Shown here: positions 51,939 through 53,538 of the stretch, in pieces
Layout: each line of letters opens with the position of its first letter
Position numbering within the stretch: the stretch's first letter is position 1
The notes under the pieces: model-generated
The model's database searches: none
Told to the model about the DNA's origin: nothing
Seen by the model: the letters and a program-made list of their open reading frames with translations, nothing else
Source: Caryophanales bacterium UBA5729
GTDB taxonomy: Bacteria > Bacillota_I > Bacilli_A > Izemoplasmatales > Hujiaoplasmataceae
Assembly: GCA_002419505.1 (NCBI GenBank)
Contig: DIGF01000031.1
Span: 1 to 53,538, forward strand
Length of the DNA stretch: 53,538 bases
Reading direction: 5' to 3'
Program-made: the position numbers and the translations under genes

Positions 51939-52554
51939 CTAGTCTACCATTTTCAAGATGATAAATTTTTTTAATCCTGCTTCTGAATTTTTCTGGATTA
52001 TGAGTAGAAATAATCACAAGTTTTATCTTGGCAATTGAGTTCAAATATCGCAATAGATTCACTTGACTTAAGTAATCTAAAGATACTAGAGGCTCATCCA
52101 AGATGATAATCTTCGGTTCATGGATTAAAGCTTGAATTAAATTCACTTTCTGTTTTGTCCCGTTAGACAGTGACTTAATCAGTTTATTTTGATATTGTTT
52201 GATATTGAACAACTCAAAAAAATCAATCTTATTGTTATTGTACTCATTATTGGTTAATCCCTTAATTCGGCCAATACTATATAAAAACTCATTAACTGTC
52301 AAATACTCAGGCATCAAGTAGTTTTCTGGTGCATAACCAATCTTTACTTTACGACGATTAATCTCACCTTTATATTGTACTAACTTCATGATGCATCTTA
52401 ATAAAGTAGTTTTCCCTGAACCGTTGCTACCGGTAATTAGATTAATTTGACCATTGTTAAAATTGGTATTGAAATCAAATATTCCCTTGTTGTCACCATA
52501 GGCTTTAGTTAGTTCACGGATAGATATAGAGATATTCTGTGATTTCATCTGCAT
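51922..52554 (-). CDS. ABC transporter ATP-binding protein
   Basis: About 210 residues. Walker A LITGSNGSGKTTLLRC, signature SLSNGTKQKVNLIQA, Walker B IIILDEPLVSLD, switch His ISTHNP. Start uncertain: ATG 52,554 or 52,548 both lie inside the end of the preceding gene without a clear ribosome-binding site, so coupling is likely; the open frame extends to 52,599. Pairs with the downstream permease. Confidence 0.88.
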   Translation of the reverse strand: MQMKSQNISISIRELTKAYGDNKGIFDFNTNFNNGQINLITGSNGSGKTTLLRCIMKLVQYKGEINRRKVKIGYAPENYLMPEYLTVNEFLYSIGRIKGLTNNEYNNNKIDFFELFNIKQYQNKLIKSLSNGTKQKVNLIQALIHEPKIIILDEPLVSLDYLSQVNLLRYLNSIAKIKLVIISTHNPEKFRSRIKKIYHLENGRLDDKLS

Positions 52555-53440
52555 AATTATCAAGATTAATCCTTTCATTAAAGAATAAAAAATCATCAAT
52601 TATCAAGATTTGAACTTTGTTATTGTACTCATATTCAATAAACAAAGGGAAACGATTTATTTTAATAAAATTACCTTCATAAAGTAAAGGAATGACAAGA
52701 TAAAAATCATCGTTTAAAACATAAGCCGCCTCATCAGCCGAACCTAAGTGATCATAATCAGCTATTACCTCCTTAAAATCAACATTAACTTCATAAGTAG
52801 ATTGTTTCTCTAATAGATTTCCAAGATCTAATTTTAGCTTATCGGTATTAGTAGAAATCTGATTTATTTTTATTTCATGATTACTTAAATTCATAAATCT
52901 TAAGTTTAAAGCTACTAAATACTTTTCGTTTTCAATTTCATTGACAATTCCTGATAAATTGACTAGATCAAGAAAATTTGATTGATTAATATCCATAAAA
53001 CTTAGATATAAATTACCGATACTGAAATTGAATTCTTCTCCATTCATATAGAAAATATTCATTTTTGCATCATTTAACTCAAATTGTAAGTTTGCTAAGT
53101 TAGGCCAATCAAAACCGATTTCGAATATAAATGTGTAGTACTCTTTTCCTTGAAACTGACTTTTTACATCTTCTTGTTCTATGGATTTGATAGTTGCTGC
53201 TATTTCGTTATAATCGTCACAAATAGTGAGATTAGTTATATTAGTCTTTTCTGTAAGAAAGCTATTATCCTCACTTAAGTATAATGGTATTGCAAGCGTT
53301 TCTGATTCGGTCATCAATCTTGAATAGTTCTTAGAAAAAGCTAAAATCGAAATATCTTTATTGCTGTCCTTGATTGAAACAAACAAAACGATAGCTATCA
53401 GCGCATATATTGCTAAGGAAGATATAATTATTCTTTTCAT
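52514..53440 (-). CDS. hypothetical extracytoplasmic membrane-anchored protein
   Basis: 308 residues. One N-terminal membrane segment (about 4-22) without a lipobox cysteine, then a soluble acidic, Asn-rich domain, probably all beta by its alternating hydrophobic pattern. No family recognised. It overlaps the ATPase gene downstream and the partial gene upstream (ATGA), so it belongs to the transporter cluster, perhaps as an external accessory or substrate-handling subunit. That role is inference. Confidence 0.75.
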   Translation of the reverse strand: MKRIIISSLAIYALIAIVLFVSIKDSNKDISILAFSKNYSRLMTESETLAIPLYLSEDNSFLTEKTNITNLTICDDYNEIAATIKSIEQEDVKSQFQGKEYYTFIFEIGFDWPNLANLQFELNDAKMNIFYMNGEEFNFSIGNLYLSFMDINQSNFLDLVNLSGIVNEIENEKYLVALNLRFMNLSNHEIKINQISTNTDKLKLDLGNLLEKQSTYEVNVDFKEVIADYDHLGSADEAAYVLNDDFYLVIPLLYEGNFIKINRFPLFIEYEYNNKVQILIIDDFLFFNERINLDNYADEITEYLYIYP

Positions 53441-53538
53441 CTTAATCTTTCCTTAATGATTTCATAATACTCTGTCTGTACCGTAAAGATTTCCCAACCA
53501 CCACTTTGAGTTTTAATCCAAAAGAAATAATTTTGGCC
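53437..53538 (-). CDS. partial CDS, C-terminal end of an unknown protein
   Basis: Open frame entering from the right edge: 33 residues ending WEIFTVQTEYYEIIKERLR and a TGA stop that overlaps the next ATG (ATGA). Too short to identify. It is the first visible gene of the ABC cluster. Confidence 0.65.
   Translation of the reverse strand, partial: GQNYFFWIKTQSGGWEIFTVQTEYYEIIKERLR

Overview
The window is 53.5 kb of AT-rich chromosomal DNA from a low-GC Gram-positive bacterium. Signs of this are rplU-rpmA without spacing genes, an N-terminally extended L27, L20- and L21-type leaders, RecU, a CIRCE operator, a TPP riboswitch in front of thiT, and promoters close to TTGACA-17-TATAAT. TGA is a stop codon (several genes end in it), so this is not a Mycoplasma with the altered code. 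The gene mix (degenerate RNase J, DUF2188 and YwaF-type membrane proteins, small gene spacing) suggests a relative of the Acholeplasma/Izemoplasma side of the Bacillota-Mollicutes. That placement is inference.

Layout. From 0.9 to 16.9 kb most genes are on the plus strand: pyrimidine-nucleoside phosphorylase, thiamine uptake, HtpG, an RNase J paralogue, FeoAB iron uptake, NAD synthesis (nadA-nadB plus a PHP phosphatase) and an asparaginase. From 17.0 kb to the end almost everything is on the minus strand: ruvA, obgE, galK, L27/L21, an oligo-glucosidase, three tRNA-Arg genes, coaD-rsmD, pyruvate phosphate dikinase, glgC-glgA, a P-type ATPase, a TGS-domain nucleoside kinase, an ECF sigma/anti-sigma pair, a six-gene operon containing NatAB-like transporters and unknown proteins, infC-rpmI-rplT, the complete glmS-glmM-glmU route to UDP-GlcNAc, and a three-part ABC export cluster cut by the window edge.

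The two blocks converge near 16 kb. In the only long gene-free stretch (15,464-15,960) there is a 28-bp sequence at 15,728-15,755 that matches the chromosome-dimer resolution site dif. The window therefore probably spans the replication terminus, which explains the strand switch.

Main points for a second look: the dif site; a 180-nt highly structured RNA with a perfect promoter upstream of rsmD; a radical-SAM (spore photoproduct lyase-like) protein that has lost all three cluster cysteines; an RNase J that has lost metal-binding residues in two motifs; paired operator-like repeats around feoA and feoB beside a DtxR-type regulator with a Cys-x-x-Glu-His metal motif; htpG under a CIRCE element; L27 with a translated N-terminal extension but no prp gene at the locus; and an ECF sigma factor paired with an RsgI-like sensor. 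No CRISPR array, insertion sequence or prophage was seen.
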